64,000 bases of DNA from Bugulina stolonifera (GCA_935421135.1 OW285196.1:1860001-1924000), one strand, 5' to 3'; counted from the first letter of the stretch, positions 1-13,381 are shown. Made by a program: numbers and translations. Notes: generated by a model from the letters alone, not told the origin.

Positions 1-410
1 AGGTACTTCCATCCTCAGTTTATAGACTCTTGTACAAATTGCAGCAACATAATTGGCATGGGTAGCACGAATCTTCAGTAACGACTTACGTGGTGGGGAA
101 AGGTGACTTGTCCCACCACTAGTTATGAAACGTGTAAATCCAAGTGCATTGACAGATTTTCTGTGCTCAGGTAGATGATTATGATAACTTCTTCGAATAC
201 AAATAACGATTAATAATTTGAAACTTTGTTTCACTAGGTATATGGAGTGTCATACTGCACACTAGGAATACAAGGTTATACAGCAATTGTGGTACCGTTT
301 TGTTCAGCACTATTAATAGTTTAGTCTTCGGGTGTTCAGTGGCCATGTGGTACTTGATTTCGTTTGGTTGATAGCATTTGAAATACCTATACTAGCCTAC
401 TTCAATGATA
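1..410. other. AT-rich non-coding stretch
   Basis: I see no exon with matching splice sites, no RNA gene and no repeat with a partner elsewhere in the window here. It ends at the left edge of a long-TIR MITE. Confidence 0.4.
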
Positions 411-1434
411 CAGAGGTGTGCGAAATAGTTGGGACGCTCTAATGCAGTAACCAAGTTTTGAATACACTTTTAGTTTTGCCATTATACCAGTTGTTGTCCA
501 TCAAAAGTTATAAGTATATATATCATTTGAATCCTCTCACTCTAAGGAACCCATTTATGTTTGTTTCAATCACATTATCAGACCTCCAGTGAAGTTACAA
601 TGCATTATACACTTTGAGTCCAGTTCTGTATACGCGACCAAAAGTCACCCGCTACTGGATTAATTTATGTCTTAGACTAATTTCTCTGCTAGCAATGGAC
701 TTCAAAAGAGCTTTAAACTTCACTCAGAACATAAGGTATTCAAATTTTGCATAACTTTTTGTCTACTTATTTGCAAAATTTGCATAACTTTGCTGTAAGC
801 GGCTAGGAAAATCACTGTTTCTAGTAACGGCCATGCTTCAAGACAGGGAGTTTCTATTCCAGCTCTAAAATCTTTCATAGTACCAATTTCCTTACACCTT
901 CTGATGAAGTTATACACAGTATAATTTAGAATGCACTACTTATAGAATTTTCTCTGATTGTCTTATCAATATGCAAGACTAGAGTGGTCAACTTCTTGTC
1001 CTGAAGTGTGGCCATTTCATGAAATAGTGATTCTTTTAACTGCAGCTTACAACCAATTTATAAAAATATTACAGGTAAATGATCAAAAAATTATGCAATG
1101 ATTGACGACTTTATGCTCTGAGTGAAGTCTGAAAATCTTTTGAAGCCCATTGCTAGCAGACCAATCTGTCTAAGACATAAATCAATCCCTTAGGAGGCGA
1201 CTTTTGGTCGTTTATGCAGAACTTGACTTATGATGTATAATGCATTTTAACTTTACTGGAGGTGTGATAACACAATTGGAATAAATATAACTGGGTTCCT
1301 TAGGGTGAGAGGATTCAAATGATATATATATTTACACCTTTTGATGGACAACAACTGATATAATGGCAGAACTAAAAGTACACTCGAAATTTGGCTACTG
1401 CATTACAGCGTCCCAACTATTTTGCACATCTCTG
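411..1434. mobile_element. Long-TIR MITE (about 1.0 kb)
   Basis: The two ends are inverted copies of each other for roughly 320 bp (about 411-733 against 1110-1434). The outermost bases read CAGAGGTGTGCGAAATAGTT on the left and the near complement on the right (ending CACATCTCTG). A TA dinucleotide flanks each end, as expected for a Tc1/mariner-type target, but no transposase is encoded, so this is a non-autonomous element. The middle is AT-rich and holds no credible gene. The family assignment is an inference from TSD size only. Confidence 0.7.
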
Positions 1435-1448
1435 TAGCTCTGCGTCCT

Positions 1449-1550
1449 TCAAGAATCACCATCATAGCTGTCATCATCACCGTCGATGGTACTGTATGCT
1501 GCTGAGGTTGATCGTAATTTAGTTGAGGTAGTAACACGGCAACATTGTTT
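1449..1550 (-). CDS. Possible terminal exon of an unknown gene
   Basis: On the minus strand a splice acceptor (GGCTAG) at 1551 is followed by a 33-codon open stretch ending in TGA. The end of the peptide is acidic and Ser/Tyr-rich (ending AAYSTIDGDDDSYDGDS), unlike random AT-rich translation. No other exon of the gene can be placed, because it would lie further right among repeats. It stops just beside the MITE at 411-1434. The product is not recognised, and this may be chance. Confidence 0.2.
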   Translation of the reverse strand, partial: KQCCRVTTSTKLRSTSAAYSTIDGDDDSYDGDS

Positions 1551-3440
1551 CTAGCCAGTCCGCCCTAGCAGAAGACAACAATACACAAACTCATCTAATT
1601 TTTTTAAAAGATGTTCTCAAGAGTATGATTTGTTAAACAACAAATTAGATCTTTTTTCACCCTTCATAATGTAAACGTATGTGCGCGAGCTCATAATTTA
1701 AATTTATGCATGTTTGAACATAAAGAAGAAAAGTGAAGAGTTCTGCTTCAAGGAATTCTTACATGTATATATCATCCATCAAAAATATTTTCTGATATAG
1801 CCCCTTGCATCGGCAGTAAGAACATATACCTACTAAGGCAAGGTCTGTCCGCATGCTTGCTGTGTATATCTTGTAATGTTGGTATGGATACGCATGCCTT
1901 GTCACCCACCAATCACATCTTCAAGGCTTCTTTTCAGCAATGCAACTTGCACCTAAAACAGCAAGGGTTTTACAACTGTAGGTAATAAAATATAAATGTG
2001 CTGGTCCAGAAACAAAGAATTATTCTAGGGTGTAGATGGAAAAATATTTGTAGAACAATAATAGGAGTGGAAGGGCTGTGTGCATGTGAAATAACAGAAG
2101 GGCAAACATAACTGCAGCCTTCGCCGTGAAATTAATGCCACAGTTTTAATGCTAGTATCCTCCAGAAAATATCTAGTAAACATGGAACATAACTACAACC
2201 TGGATTAGACAACTTGAACATTACCCTTAATTAGGCTATATACATTAAAATCAAAATTAAATTGAAATCCATATTGCATTGCTAGGTAAAACATAGGCCT
2301 ACTATAGCAGTCTTGCTATAGGCCTACTATAACATAATGATAATAACAGAATAACGCAATACAAGACTACATTTAGTATAATTTTGTATACATGTCTATA
2401 ACCATAACAAATAATTATACATGCGTATTTAAAACTACATTTAGGCTATTTTATAAATTTCTTGTGGATCAAGATCATGCAAAAAATTTTGCTGATTGCG
2501 ATCAACTTCATCACATTTAATTATATATTATTATAAAAATATTATATTGAGTAATTATAACAGATTTGTGACGAGGTATGAGCATAATTCACATGGCAAT
2601 GGAATAAGCAATAAGAATTTTATAAAATGATAATTATTATTAATTATAATTATGGATAAATACGTGTTTCTACTAAAAAGTAATTGCCATAAATTACAAT
2701 GAATAATTAAATTAGGTAAACTTAAATTCTAATCCATGCCACAAAATGAAGTTCAAATTTTTCAACCAACTTCAACTAGCTACTAACTATTACTATAACC
2801 ATTAAATATAATCTTTTTCCTAGTCAGTCACATACCTTTTCCAGAGAAACTGATGTCATATTTAGCCTTTGGTTACTAGTGATTCTCATGATAGACCTCT
2901 ATTATGTGTTGTGAACCCTAGAGTCAGAGTGAGTTAACTCTCAGCTCAAACTAACTTTTTGTCTAATGTCTAGCTGTCTCTTTCCATAATTCAATGAATA
3001 TCTATGCCAATATTTATCTAGAGAACAGTTTGTCGTCTTTGGATGCTCCATTTTAACTCTCAAGATAACCAATATGGAGAACTGAATGAATTTATCATTA
3101 CACATTTGCTACAAAAGTTGCCAAATCGAGTATCCAGTAGATTTCCTGCTACCCACTTTCTTAGATAATTTATCAAAATGACAGGAAGTGCATGCAACTG
3201 ACCAATGAAAGTTGGCGTAGGGGGATTCTAATATTTTCTAACAGCAAGTAAGGAGCAGACAACTCTAATTTTAAAAATTTCGAAAAAATTTAATCTTTAC
3301 CCCTTTGTCAAGTGACTTCGAGGGGTTAATAAGTGGATTTGAATTGCCCATGTTTTAATCTACCTGTACACAAAAAATTGTGTAGATTGGAGAGGTCAGG
3401 AGCGAAAAGTCATAATTCTGCTGCTTGGCTGATGGACTAT
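1551..3440. other. AT-rich intergenic DNA without a recognisable gene
   Basis: I found no long frame or paired splice sites that build a gene. A short minus-strand acceptor/donor-bounded open stretch near 1905-1955 could be an exon but is too small to call. Long A/T runs dominate 2200-2800. Confidence 0.4.
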
Positions 3441-3748
3441 AGGTAATACTTGCCTACAGAGACACGTGTAGACTGAAAATCCGCCCAACTTAGATGCAAA
3501 AGGAATTTTGTGCTGGTAAATGTGTCCTACAAGACAATTTGCCCTACCCATATCATGTCTGTAGATGCAGACACTGACCTAGTCTTAGATGCGGAGTCTA
3601 GCCCACAGGACCTATGCTCTGACCCTAGCCCACAGATTTGAACTGACTTCTCATAGCTAGTGACCCAGTTGGTCACCAAGGTAAAACTTCAGAGCATGAC
3701 AGCAGGACACCAGAAACTTGTGCTCCAGCACTCTAGTATGCCCAGAAC

Positions 3749-4444
3749 CAGGGTTGGGAATCGCCAATAGCGGTCGATGTTCGATTGCATTTTCGTTGGT
3801 CTATTCACCATCGATTCCACCTAATCGTTGGTTTCCAACAAAACCATTGAAATGCATGTATTCGCTCGTATTATAGGGTTACAGCTGAATTTGATTGTCA
3901 CTAAACTGCTAATTGATCTGCTGGCAATGTTTATTACAGGAAATAAATAAAAAGCCTCGTAGCTTAGTTCTTATCTTTTGAATAAAAAAAATGATGATGA
4001 GCTGTTAATAAAATAATAGCCTCTATTTGCAAGCTACATGTAGGATGAAATGTGAGTGGCTAGCAATAAATATAAAACTAATAGCCTGGTATCTCTGGCT
4101 AAGATTTGCTGTACATATAAATATTTGGAGGCTAAAAAGAAACATAAAGGCAGAGAAGATAACTCTTAGCTATGAGAAAATGCAAATAAAACCGGTAATA
4201 TTAGGCACGTTTGTTATAACATTTTAATGTAACAGACAAAATTAGTAAAGAGACAATAAATTTCTCTATTTTTACAGAAATTATACCCATATACATGTGC
4301 ATTTTCTAAAATCGTCACCGATTGTAAAATCGATGGAAGTACAATCATTTATTTGGTAAAGCAGCAATCAAATGCTTGTATTCTTTGATTTAGTCAGCAT
4401 AATCGAAAATCGAATCCAAAAGTAAATCAAAGTTCCCAACCCTG
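3749..4444. mobile_element. hAT-type MITE, copy 1
   Basis: The 696-bp element begins CAGGGTTGGGAATCG and ends with the near complement (AAGTTCCCAACCCTG). It is flanked by the perfect 8-bp target duplication CCCAGAAC (3741-3748 and 4445-4452), the size made by hAT transposases. The duplicate locus near 53660 has only one copy of the flanking sequence and no insert. It is closely related to 48209-48908. The subterminal DNA is rich in ATCGA-type motifs in both orientations. No protein is encoded. Confidence 0.88.
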
Positions 4445-6165
4445 CCCAGAACCCAGCATGGGAGGTCGAAGAGAGAGAAAAAGCCATAGAGAAACGCCAA
4501 AGAACTAAGTCAACCCGCAGGTAAGCTACCTCTCATGTAGGTTTGAACAGACACTCTCTACTCAGTTGGGAAAGGTGACTCTCATCACCAGACTCAGACC
4601 TGCATACTTTTCCGCGCTAGAAGGTCGGTCCTAGCACATTACTCAAAATCCAGAGATTAGAATATGGAGCAACACCCACCAACACTCACCTTTGAATAGA
4701 GGTTTTTCGGAAGTAAATTAACTTGGGCTATTGCCTAAATCTGCCACTGACTTATGAAGTGGGCCTGAATTGCATATAAATTGTCAATCCAGGCGCACTC
4801 TGTGTGGTACTACCCTACTCTAACAGTAAGAGTATTCTATCGACCAGGATTTCCCAAATTGACATGTTGGGCTCGTATTTCTGCACTCCGCAGAGATATT
4901 ATGCAACTGTAGTTAGCCAACAAAGTTGGGCCTAATGCAAATCAATAGTAAATTAGTTGCCAGCTTTTAAGTTGCTGATTGTAGCATTTCACTTGCTAAT
5001 GGAGCCTCCAGTTTCTGTATAGTTTACCGGCTGTTGTGCACCCCTTCCACCATATTGTTGTGCATCATGTAGTTACATAATTTTGACATTTGACACTATT
5101 CAGCGACTCAGCCCTCCTTCGTTTAGTGCTCTTACGGCTGAGGCCCGATTATTGTGATTACTTGTTGTATTCAATATCCAGCAGGCTACTTGAATAATAA
5201 CTACATGTGGGAGCGATTGGACTCACGTTTTTAGTCTAGTAGGAAATTGGCGGCAACTTATACAATTTGGGTAACCCTTGTAAATCTGTAACAGTGCAAC
5301 CTGCATTATTATACATGCACTTATGATATTGCTAGTGGCAGAGGTCAGCATGACTACACCAACCATGTTGATTTCTCAATGGCCAGTAGAGCATTACTAA
5401 TAACATATCTTCAACCAGTTTTGGGTCAGGCTAATGTTATACTAGCAGAGTAGAAGTTCTGGATAGCACGGGGATTTTTGTTCTCTATGGTTGCTACAAT
5501 GTGCAAGTTCCAACTAAAATATCTAGTATTCATATAAATTTAATTATATTTGTAAATTTAAAACCTAAATAGTTATATAAAATTGCAGAATCAAAAAATC
5601 TAAATAGAGCAATTAGTAGTGCAATGTCACAACTACCAAGTCGATTATTAGTGAAAGTTCTATACATGTAGTATAAAATAGTTTATACTATGCTAAGAGC
5701 TAAAGCTTAAAAAGCACACATGATGTCTCAAACTTGTATGATAAAATAATATTTAAAGTATGAAGATATGATGGCGGCAATATGGAATACTAATGGGAAA
5801 ATCGAAAATGAATAGCCAAGAAATTGTTAAGATAATTGTGTGTAGAGCTGGCATCCACATCCTTATCAAAAAGACCAAGCATGAGATGTAGAAGTACTGT
5901 GCATGAAACAACTGAATGAGTGCGAACTAATCACAGGTTGGTCCTTTTCAGAGACCTCGGTTCAGAACCGACAAGAGTCGTCTACACATTGCAGTTAGTA
6001 GATCTGTTACATCAGTGTTAGAGTATAATGCATAATGTAGGTGTGGTTACTGAAATGATACCAAGTTGTAGACATGTATGTGGGCACTGCATCCAGCAAA
6101 CCTCAACTAAAGGTAATAACACAAACGCAGACACATATTTCAAGCCAGTTAACTGCATGTCCAAG
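4445..6165. other. 3' flank of TPR gene copy A
   Basis: This downstream flank is alignable to 53690-55997 in copy B. No exon is evident. Copy B is longer here because of a private insertion of about 0.9 kb. Confidence 0.4.
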
Positions 6166-6948
6166 CTAGACTTTGTTAGGAAACTCATGTTGAAGCATCT
6201 TTACTAGTTGAAGACTGTCAGTCAGTGACTTGGCCTCACGGTTTACTCTCACACACTCGGCATGCCCACTGAACCTTACTAGTAGCTTATTACTGATATT
6301 TAGAGCTTTTTGAGCATGCTCCAAGGCTATGTTAGCATGAAAAAGGTGTAGTAGTAGCATTGCTATGGTGGAGTGAATCTTGGTCAATGCTATCGCAGTA
6401 TCTACACCATCAGGTATCTGTTCATGTAGACAAAGAGCGGAGTAGAGCCATGCCCAGGATCGGTTCAGTGATCCTGCATTTAGATGACAAATTCCCATTA
6501 GATGGCAGTTTCCAGCTTGAAGGAGTTTATCACTGGTGGGTGATTGCTTCATGGATAAATATAGAAATTGTCTCGCTCTTTTGTGGTCATGGAAGTCCAG
6601 CCAGACTTGTGCTATTCTGTTGAGAGCTGTAGCAGTTTGAGAAGCGTCCTTGTCAGGTATGATCAAAGCAGGAATGAATAGTCTTAAGGCCTCCGCATGT
6701 TGATGCCTACTTCTGTACAGATTACCAATGCCTAGATAAATATAGACTAAATATCTAACGGTTGATTTGGTGTTATGTTCTGCATACACAGCTTTTTCCA
6801 TTTCTAAAGCCTTGAGGTAATACACCAGTGATTGTGTATAATCTCCCATCTTATTGTACACACTACCTATATTGTCGTAACTGCTAGCTATATCAGGGTG
6901 ATTAGTCTGCTCACCATATACAGCTTTCCTCATCTCTAACGCCTTCAT
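6166..6948 (-). pseudogene. Detached C-terminal part of NTase-TPR gene, copy A
   Basis: This 260-codon frame continues the gene that is interrupted at 6945. It holds the last canonical TPR, one degenerate TPR (LGIGNLYRSRHQH) and the conserved alpha-helical C-terminus that also ends the intact paralogue at 55998. It is out of frame with the upstream part because GCCTTCATGTGATA is present twice in tandem at 6941-6954 and 6955-6968. It could only be translated through frameshifting or internal initiation. I read it as the dead tail of copy A, unless the 14-bp duplication is an assembly artefact. Confidence 0.8.
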
Positions 6949-8500
6949 GTGATAGCCTTCATGTGATACACCAGCGACTGTGTATGATCTCCCATCTGCT
7001 TGTGCACAACAGCTATGTTGTTGTAACTGGCAGCTATATCAGAGTGATTAACCTGTTCTGCATACACAGCTTCCCTCATCCCTAAAGCCTTCATGTAATA
7101 CACTAGTGACTGTGTATGGTCTCCCATTTCGTTGTACAAATTGCCTATATTGTTGTAACAGGTTGCTATCTCTGGTTGATCTGTCTGTTCACCATACACA
7201 GCTTTCATCATCTCTAAAGCCTTCATGCTATACACCAGCGACTGTGTATAATTTCCCATCTGATTGCACACTGTACCTACATTGTTGTAACCCATGGCGA
7301 TATCAGGGTGGCCAGTCTGTTCTTTATACACAGCTTTCATCATCTCTAGACCTTTCAAGAAATACGCTAGTGACTGTGTATAATCTCCCATTTCATTGTA
7401 CACATTGCCTATATTGTTATAACAGTTAGCTATGTCTGAGTGATTGATCTGTTCACCATACACAGCTTTCTTCATTTCCAAGGCCCTCATATTATATGCT
7501 AGTGACTGTGAATAATCACCCAGATCACAATACACATTGGCTAAATTGTTATAGCAATTGGCTATATCTGGGTGATTAGTCTGCTCACCATGCACAGCTT
7601 TTCCCATCTCTAAACCTTTCGTGTAATATGTCAGCGACTGTGTATGGTTTCCCATGAAGTAATGCACATTGCCTATACTGCTGTAGCTCATGGCTATATC
7701 AGGGTGATTAGTGTGTTGACCATAAACAACTTTCTTCATCTCCAACGCCTTCATTTGGTGCACCAGTGACTGTGTATATTCCCCCATTGCGCTGTACACA
7801 GTACCTATATTGTTGTAACTGTTAGCTATATCAGGGTGATTAGTCTGGTCACCATATACAGCTTTCCTCACCTCTAGAGCCATCTGGTAAAATGCTAGTG
7901 ACTGTGAAAAATCCCCTATCGCATCATATGCATTACCGATATTGTTGTAACTGCTAGCTATGTCCGAATGGTTAGTCTGCTCACTGTACGCAGCTTTCCT
8001 CACCTCTAAAGCCTTCGTATGATATACCAATGATTCAGCATGATCTCCAATCCCATTGTACACAATGCCTACATTGTTGTAACTGCTACCTATATCAGGG
8101 TGGTTGGTATGTTCACCATAAACAGCTTTCCTCATCTCTAAAGCCTTCATGTGATAGACCAATGACTGGGGATAATCTCCCACGGTAATGTACACATTGC
8201 CTATATTGTTGTAACTCCTAGCTATTTCGGAGTGATTGGCCTGTTCACCATACACAGCTTTGTTCATTTCTAAAGCCTTCATGTTATATACCAGTGACTG
8301 CGCATATTGCCCCAAGTCGTTGTACAAGCTGCCGATATTGCTGTAACTCATGGCAATACCTGACTGGTTAGTCTGTCCACCATACACAGTTTGGCTCACC
8401 TTCAAAGCCTTCATGTAATATATTAGGGACTGCCTATAATCGCCCATCTCATTACACACATTGCCTATGTTGTTATAGCTGAGTGCAATCTCACAAGTTA
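6810..8500 (-). repeat. TPR-coding tandem repeat, about 132-bp unit (copy A)
   Basis: Thirteen consecutive units of about 132 bp encode 44-residue TPRs. Each carries a version of SYNNIGNVY followed by a GD-Y/H-QSL-Y-MKALEM segment. The paralogous array at about 56640-57920 has ten canonical units, so unit number differs by three between two otherwise very similar genes. Confidence 0.8.
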
Positions 8501-11500
8501 GTCCTCCATGACATACATACCTTTCATGCTTCTTCCTAAACTGTTCATTGATCATCTTCCCTGCCATGATGCCCGCCGAGCTTTTGAAGCACTCCAAAGC
8601 AGGTTCATGTTGCTCAAGTCCATAAAAGCTCCAGCCAAGTGCATCAAATGCATCGCCTGTCACAGATATGCATGCCATAACATGTTCAGAAAACACATCC
8701 TCACTGGCTAGTTTCTTCTTGATGTAGTCTATCAGTGACTGGTGCATACCTAACCCCAATGCCTCTTTTATCTGTAGCAAGACTTGGTTTGCCACTGACT
8801 TGGCTTGTCTGTGTCTTGCTAGCCTAGACATATTCTTTGCAATCATGATTCTCTTGTATGCCAGTTCAAGTGGACCTGTCACATATGTGGTAAGCCAGCT
8901 TAGGTAATCAATAGCTACTTCATATTCACCAGTCTGGAAGTACATGGCATGTAATATCTCCAGATACCTCTTCTCTGCTGGGTTAGACTTGTCTGTGTGA
9001 TACTCTGCTCTGATCACCTTAATGAACTCTGCACAATTTGCTACTTTGTCTTTACCCACTATTCTGTAGAGGTCATTCAAAGCAAGTTGATACTTCTCAA
9101 CAAACAAAAAGATTTCTGTTCTCAGCATAAAATCCGTCCTGGAAATCTTCAACCCATTCATTACCGACTGTACCATTGTGACTATGTCAGAGGAAGTGTT
9201 TTTCAATTTGTGACTATTGGCTGTTTCTAAAGCAAGTGTGAACGCTTGCTTAATTGGAATCAGTATACAGCCTAGTATGAGAAATATGTTCAGTGGTACA
9301 TAGTACCTGTCTGACCTTGTGCTAGCTCCGTCGACTGCAGTATGGATGGAGAGTAGCTCAGACTGTCCTCCCCTAGTCAGATAAGCAGCAGTACAAATGT
9401 AAATGGACAGAGCAAGTACAATGTGCATACATCTGAGATCTTCCTCTGTTAGAATACCCAGCTCTCGTAGCTTAGTGTAGGTATTCCAGGAGTACTGCGA
9501 GTTCAAGGTTAAACATATATTTAGGTCAGTGGCTAGTAGAGTGGGATACCTGAAAATGTTTTCTTTGACCTTTACATCTTTGTTTCTAGTTTGTTGGAAA
9601 TCAAATTCCGGTAGAAAACTGTAGTTAGTGATATCTTGTGAAAGCATGTTCAACCTCTTTCCTTTAGCAAACGAATTGTCTTTTACTTCCTCCCTCTCAT
9701 ATGATTCTCGACAATCTAAAAACTGCTCATAAAGCTCTGCACCTCCTTTATAAGAGTAAATAAGAGCTGAGGAAGACATAAGGTCTGCAAGGTCATGAGC
9801 TCTCTTGCTGTCAGGAGTTGACATCACTTCCTTCTTGTAGAGCTCCATCAACTGATCAACAGTAAGAATCAGACTCTGATTACTGTCTGGGTGACCAGTT
9901 GGTATGTGACCAGCTCTCCTGGAGATACCATCTATTCTGTACCCCTCTGGTGGAACACTAGATACTGATGTAACGGCACGCTTGATACCAACAGTTTTTA
10001 ATGGTGTTTCACCCAGGTTACCTATTCTAAAGTAACTCTCAACTGCCAAGTTCTGGAAGTAGCTGGTTTCGGTATCTTCCTCAACAATGAATGCATACTC
10101 CAAATCAGAGTAAGGAGTTGCCTCTCCTCTGGCAACAGAACCTAAACCAATCACAGCAAAAGAACAAGGAGGGGCTTGGCCCACCTTATCGAGAACTTCA
10201 ACACATGACCCAATAACGGAACGATTAAAGTCAATGAAACCCTCTGTGCACTTTTTGCTCAGTGAAAAGACCTGTTGCGAAAAATCAAGAGCTCTGTTTA
10301 AGTTCGTTTCACTAAATATATCCTCAGTGTCTAGAGCTTCTTCTCCAGATTTCATGCTATCAAAGTCATGCTTTGTATTCTCTCTATAGTCCATCAGCAT
10401 CTTTTTATGTTTCTTGATTGACAACTGATGTTCGTCAAACCCTTTAAGTGGATGTTCACCTCCATACCAGCTTGTCTCTATGTCATACACTTGTCTGAGT
10501 CTCTCTTGTGTAGGTTTGATAGCCACAAGATAGTTGGCACCCCCATGGCTCTACAGCAAAGTTCATTTAATACAGACCATGTACCGCAAGAAATTGTGGT
10601 TTGTCACATTTAACAGTATTTCTGCGCTTAGTTTAGAAAAATGAGTCAAGCTACGTTGCACAATAACTTTTTGAATTTTTTAAATGCCCGTCTTTATGTA
10701 CACGTGTATAGGTAAGCATCCAATAAACACACGGACTACATTAGGCGTATTCGGATATTGCACCGTGCAAGCTTATAAATAGCAATCTGCGGCAATAACA
10801 ATATATTTTATTCAATAATATAGCGCTAGCATAACGCAAGGCAAGCCGTGCCTGGCAATAATAATATAAAATATATTCACTTAGCGAGGGGATTTCCCTT
10901 CAGAGCAAGCACTAGTCACGCCTGAACGCTCAAGTTGTATTCGGATAGTTAGACCAGTGCTATATGAACCAGTACCAGTTTCCGAATGCGCCTACTGTAC
11001 TTTTATAATAATATGGGTTTTATACATGCACGCTGTCAGTAAATCCAAGATGTGTTTTATCCAATTATTGTGAGTTTTAATTTAGTATTTGTTACTGTTT
11101 TACTCACTCTGAGATAATCTGCCCACTGTCCAGTTTGTCGTGCCTTATCATGATACTGTCTTACGAGTTCCTCTAGGTCTAGCTCACTGATTTCCTGTTT
11201 CCCCTACATAACATGAGTCAAATTGTCTACTGATATTTAATTTCACCTCTGGAGAATATGAGCTACAGTAACTATTTCCAGTTATTCTCTTGTAACCGTT
11301 GAATGCAGACTTGACTCGGCGCAGCAGATGATCATCTATATTGTTATTGGTACCTTGCTACCTAAACTACATTGTATAGCGTTATAGCGGTCTTATTCAA
11401 AGAAATCATACGCTGTGTGGGATAGTAATAGTACATGCTCAAGCATGAAGCAATTTTCTTGCTAATTGACATCAATTGAACGTCAATTGATTATTATATT

Positions 11501-13381
11501 CACTAGCCACACCTAGCAAATAACCAACATTAGGAGTTGTGGTACTAAAACGGCCTCTTGACTTAATATATTTTATCACCGTAAGTTATTTTAAAGTGAT
11601 ATAAAATAATACTAGAGACATTGTATGAATTTTTATCCTCTATAAATTTCGAGGCAAGTCTTAATAACATTATCAGAGGACAATAAATGGTCACGCCTGC
11701 TATCAGAATCAAACATCGAGAGGTCCAACATTATACATGTACACTGTATGTAAAGCTCAACTTTGACAGGGTATAACCACTCATCATGTAAGATTTACAT
11801 GACCTAATTATTTGTTTATTATGTGTATTCGTGGTATCAAACAAGTGAATTAGTTAGCAATAGACAAAAATTTGCTGATTAAAAATTGCATTGCTACAAT
11901 TCGATCGACTCTGAATGTCTGATTATGTCAGAAGGAGTTATCTTCCTCTGATGATGAGAGACTAGTACATTGTACTTTATTGCTGTATATCAACGAATAT
12001 TATGTTGAATTTGCCTTCTCATGCTTTCTATTGCACCCGACCTGGGGGAGGGGGTGATGCGACCGAAGACGGGTCAGTCCTCAGACACTTGATATTACTT
12101 GTATGTTGTCCTTTTTTCTTGAAGCTACCAGAAGCAGATTTTGTTAGTTATCATATACTCATTTGCCTTGTGTGTACCAAAGGTTGCCTACCAATAAAAA
12201 ACATCACCGTCATTCAGTGGACTGACCATTCTGACACTCAGCGAGTTGTTTGAATCAAGGCTTGGTTATGCTAACATAAAGCTACTTTCACCTTGGTTTG
12301 TCCCAGTTCACAGTACATCTGAGACAACATGGAGATTTTATACTGATGCTATATTTTAAAAAGTATCAATATTATTGATTATATCATTTCATTTTCATTG
12401 CTTTGTAATTTCTTTAAAATTTATGTCATTGTTTTCATTCTTTTAACTAACTGACAATAATATTGAAAATAAGTCACAATCTATCTATCACTATCTATCA
12501 AAATAAAAATAAAAATTAATTTATATTTTCTGTTGTTCGTCAAAATAAATTTATAGATAGTTCTCGAAAACTTTGAATACATTGGGACATCAACTTCATG
12601 CATTTCCAAACATACCAAATTCTTGTGAGAATATCGATAATGTTGCCATATTGAACATCGCCCCAGCACTAGCTCACTGGTGTCTTCCTGTTTTTTTTCT
12701 GTTTCCAAGGCGATTAGATGCAGTTAGAGAAAAAAGCATTTGCCACTATCGTTTTATTCAAATCGTGAAGTACATGACAAGCCACGGAGCAGACAGACAT
12801 GCACGCAATTTTATGAGGTTTTCTAAGCAAACAGCAGGCGGTTTTAGTCCTATACCAGCCTCTACCTAAGAGTTAGGATTATGATATACCCAATTTGAGC
12901 ACACTTGTGTAGAAAGATTTGCACCGCTTATACTACCATGTACATAAGCAATATACATTGTACATGATGTCATAATAGATAAAATATACAGGCAACTACA
13001 CATACATAATTATACATGTAGTTATGTGCATATGCCTGTATCTATTGTAATGAATTTTTGGGTTTGGTACTGTCGTCCTGAGACGACTCCCGAGTCCAGA
13101 GTGAAGTGCCTATGAGTGGTGCTAGGCCTTCTCATTACATGAGACATTAACATCAAATTGTTTACCAGTCATTGATTGGCTAGAAGATTACGTATACGTA
13201 ATCTTCTAGCCAATCAATTACTTGGAAACATTTTGGTGAATGAGTTCATCAAACTTCCAATGTATTTAGAGATCAATTTTAGCAAAATTTAATTATGATG
13301 ATGCTGTAACAGTAGGAGGGGAAAGCATGAACTTACCAGATCAGTAGAAGGTCCTGTCGCCCCATGTAACTTCTCTGCCAT
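6945..13381 (-). CDS. NTase-like domain plus TPR protein, copy A (truncated)
   Basis: My model has three exons on the minus strand: 13337-13381 (15 codons from an ATG in good context, donor GTAAGT), 11108-11203 (32 codons, acceptor ATGTAG, donor GTGAGT) and 6945-10550 (acceptor CTGTAG), all phase 0. This gives about 1248 aa. Residues near 180-200 carry GLGSVARGEATPYSDLE, the Gly-Ser plus Asp-x-Glu signature of a Pol-beta-fold nucleotidyltransferase of the DUF294/GlnD-like kind. A helical region follows, then 12 TPRs of about 44 aa of kinesin-light-chain type (SYNNIGNVYNEMGDYTQSL pattern). The role is unknown; NTase activity and protein binding by the TPRs are inferences. A 14-bp tandem duplication ends the frame in the thirteenth TPR, so the C-terminal domain is lost. 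Intron 2 (10551-11107) contains a MITE absent from the other copy. Confidence 0.82.
10742..10994. mobile_element. Small MITE inside intron 2 of TPR copy A
   Basis: About 253 bp present here are absent from the same intron of copy B (near 60168). The ends are inverted: TAGGCGTATTCGGA on the left and TCCGAATGCGCCTA on the right. No clean target duplication is visible and no protein is encoded. Confidence 0.65.
12010..12310. other. Copy-A-specific indel in TPR intron 1
   Basis: About 300 bp lie between the shared sequences TATATCAACGA and CATCTGAGAC in copy A but are missing in copy B near 61172. No inverted ends are visible, so either copy A gained the sequence or copy B lost it. Confidence 0.5.
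13043..13138. mobile_element. TGTAATG...CATTACA mini-repeat (about 95 bp)
   Basis: The segment starts TGTAATG, contains CTGTCGTCCTGAGACGACTC and CTAGGCCTTCTCATTAC, and ends with the complement of its start. Related copies occur at 61911-62007 (the duplicate), at 45798-45897 and, inverted, at 51452-51550. This is the pattern of a small interspersed MITE family. Confidence 0.6.
13171..13218. repeat. 48-bp perfect palindrome
   Basis: The two 24-bp halves, meeting at CGTA/TACG, are exact reverse complements with no loop. The same perfect palindrome is retained in copy B at 62038-62085. It lies in the first intron of the TPR gene, close to exon 1. Confidence 0.9.

Noticed and set aside
12481..12869. 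Short overlapping frames on both strands in TPR intron 1 (also 61343-61693)
   Set aside because: They lie inside an intron of the modelled gene, differ in length between copies and contain low-complexity AT-rich ends.
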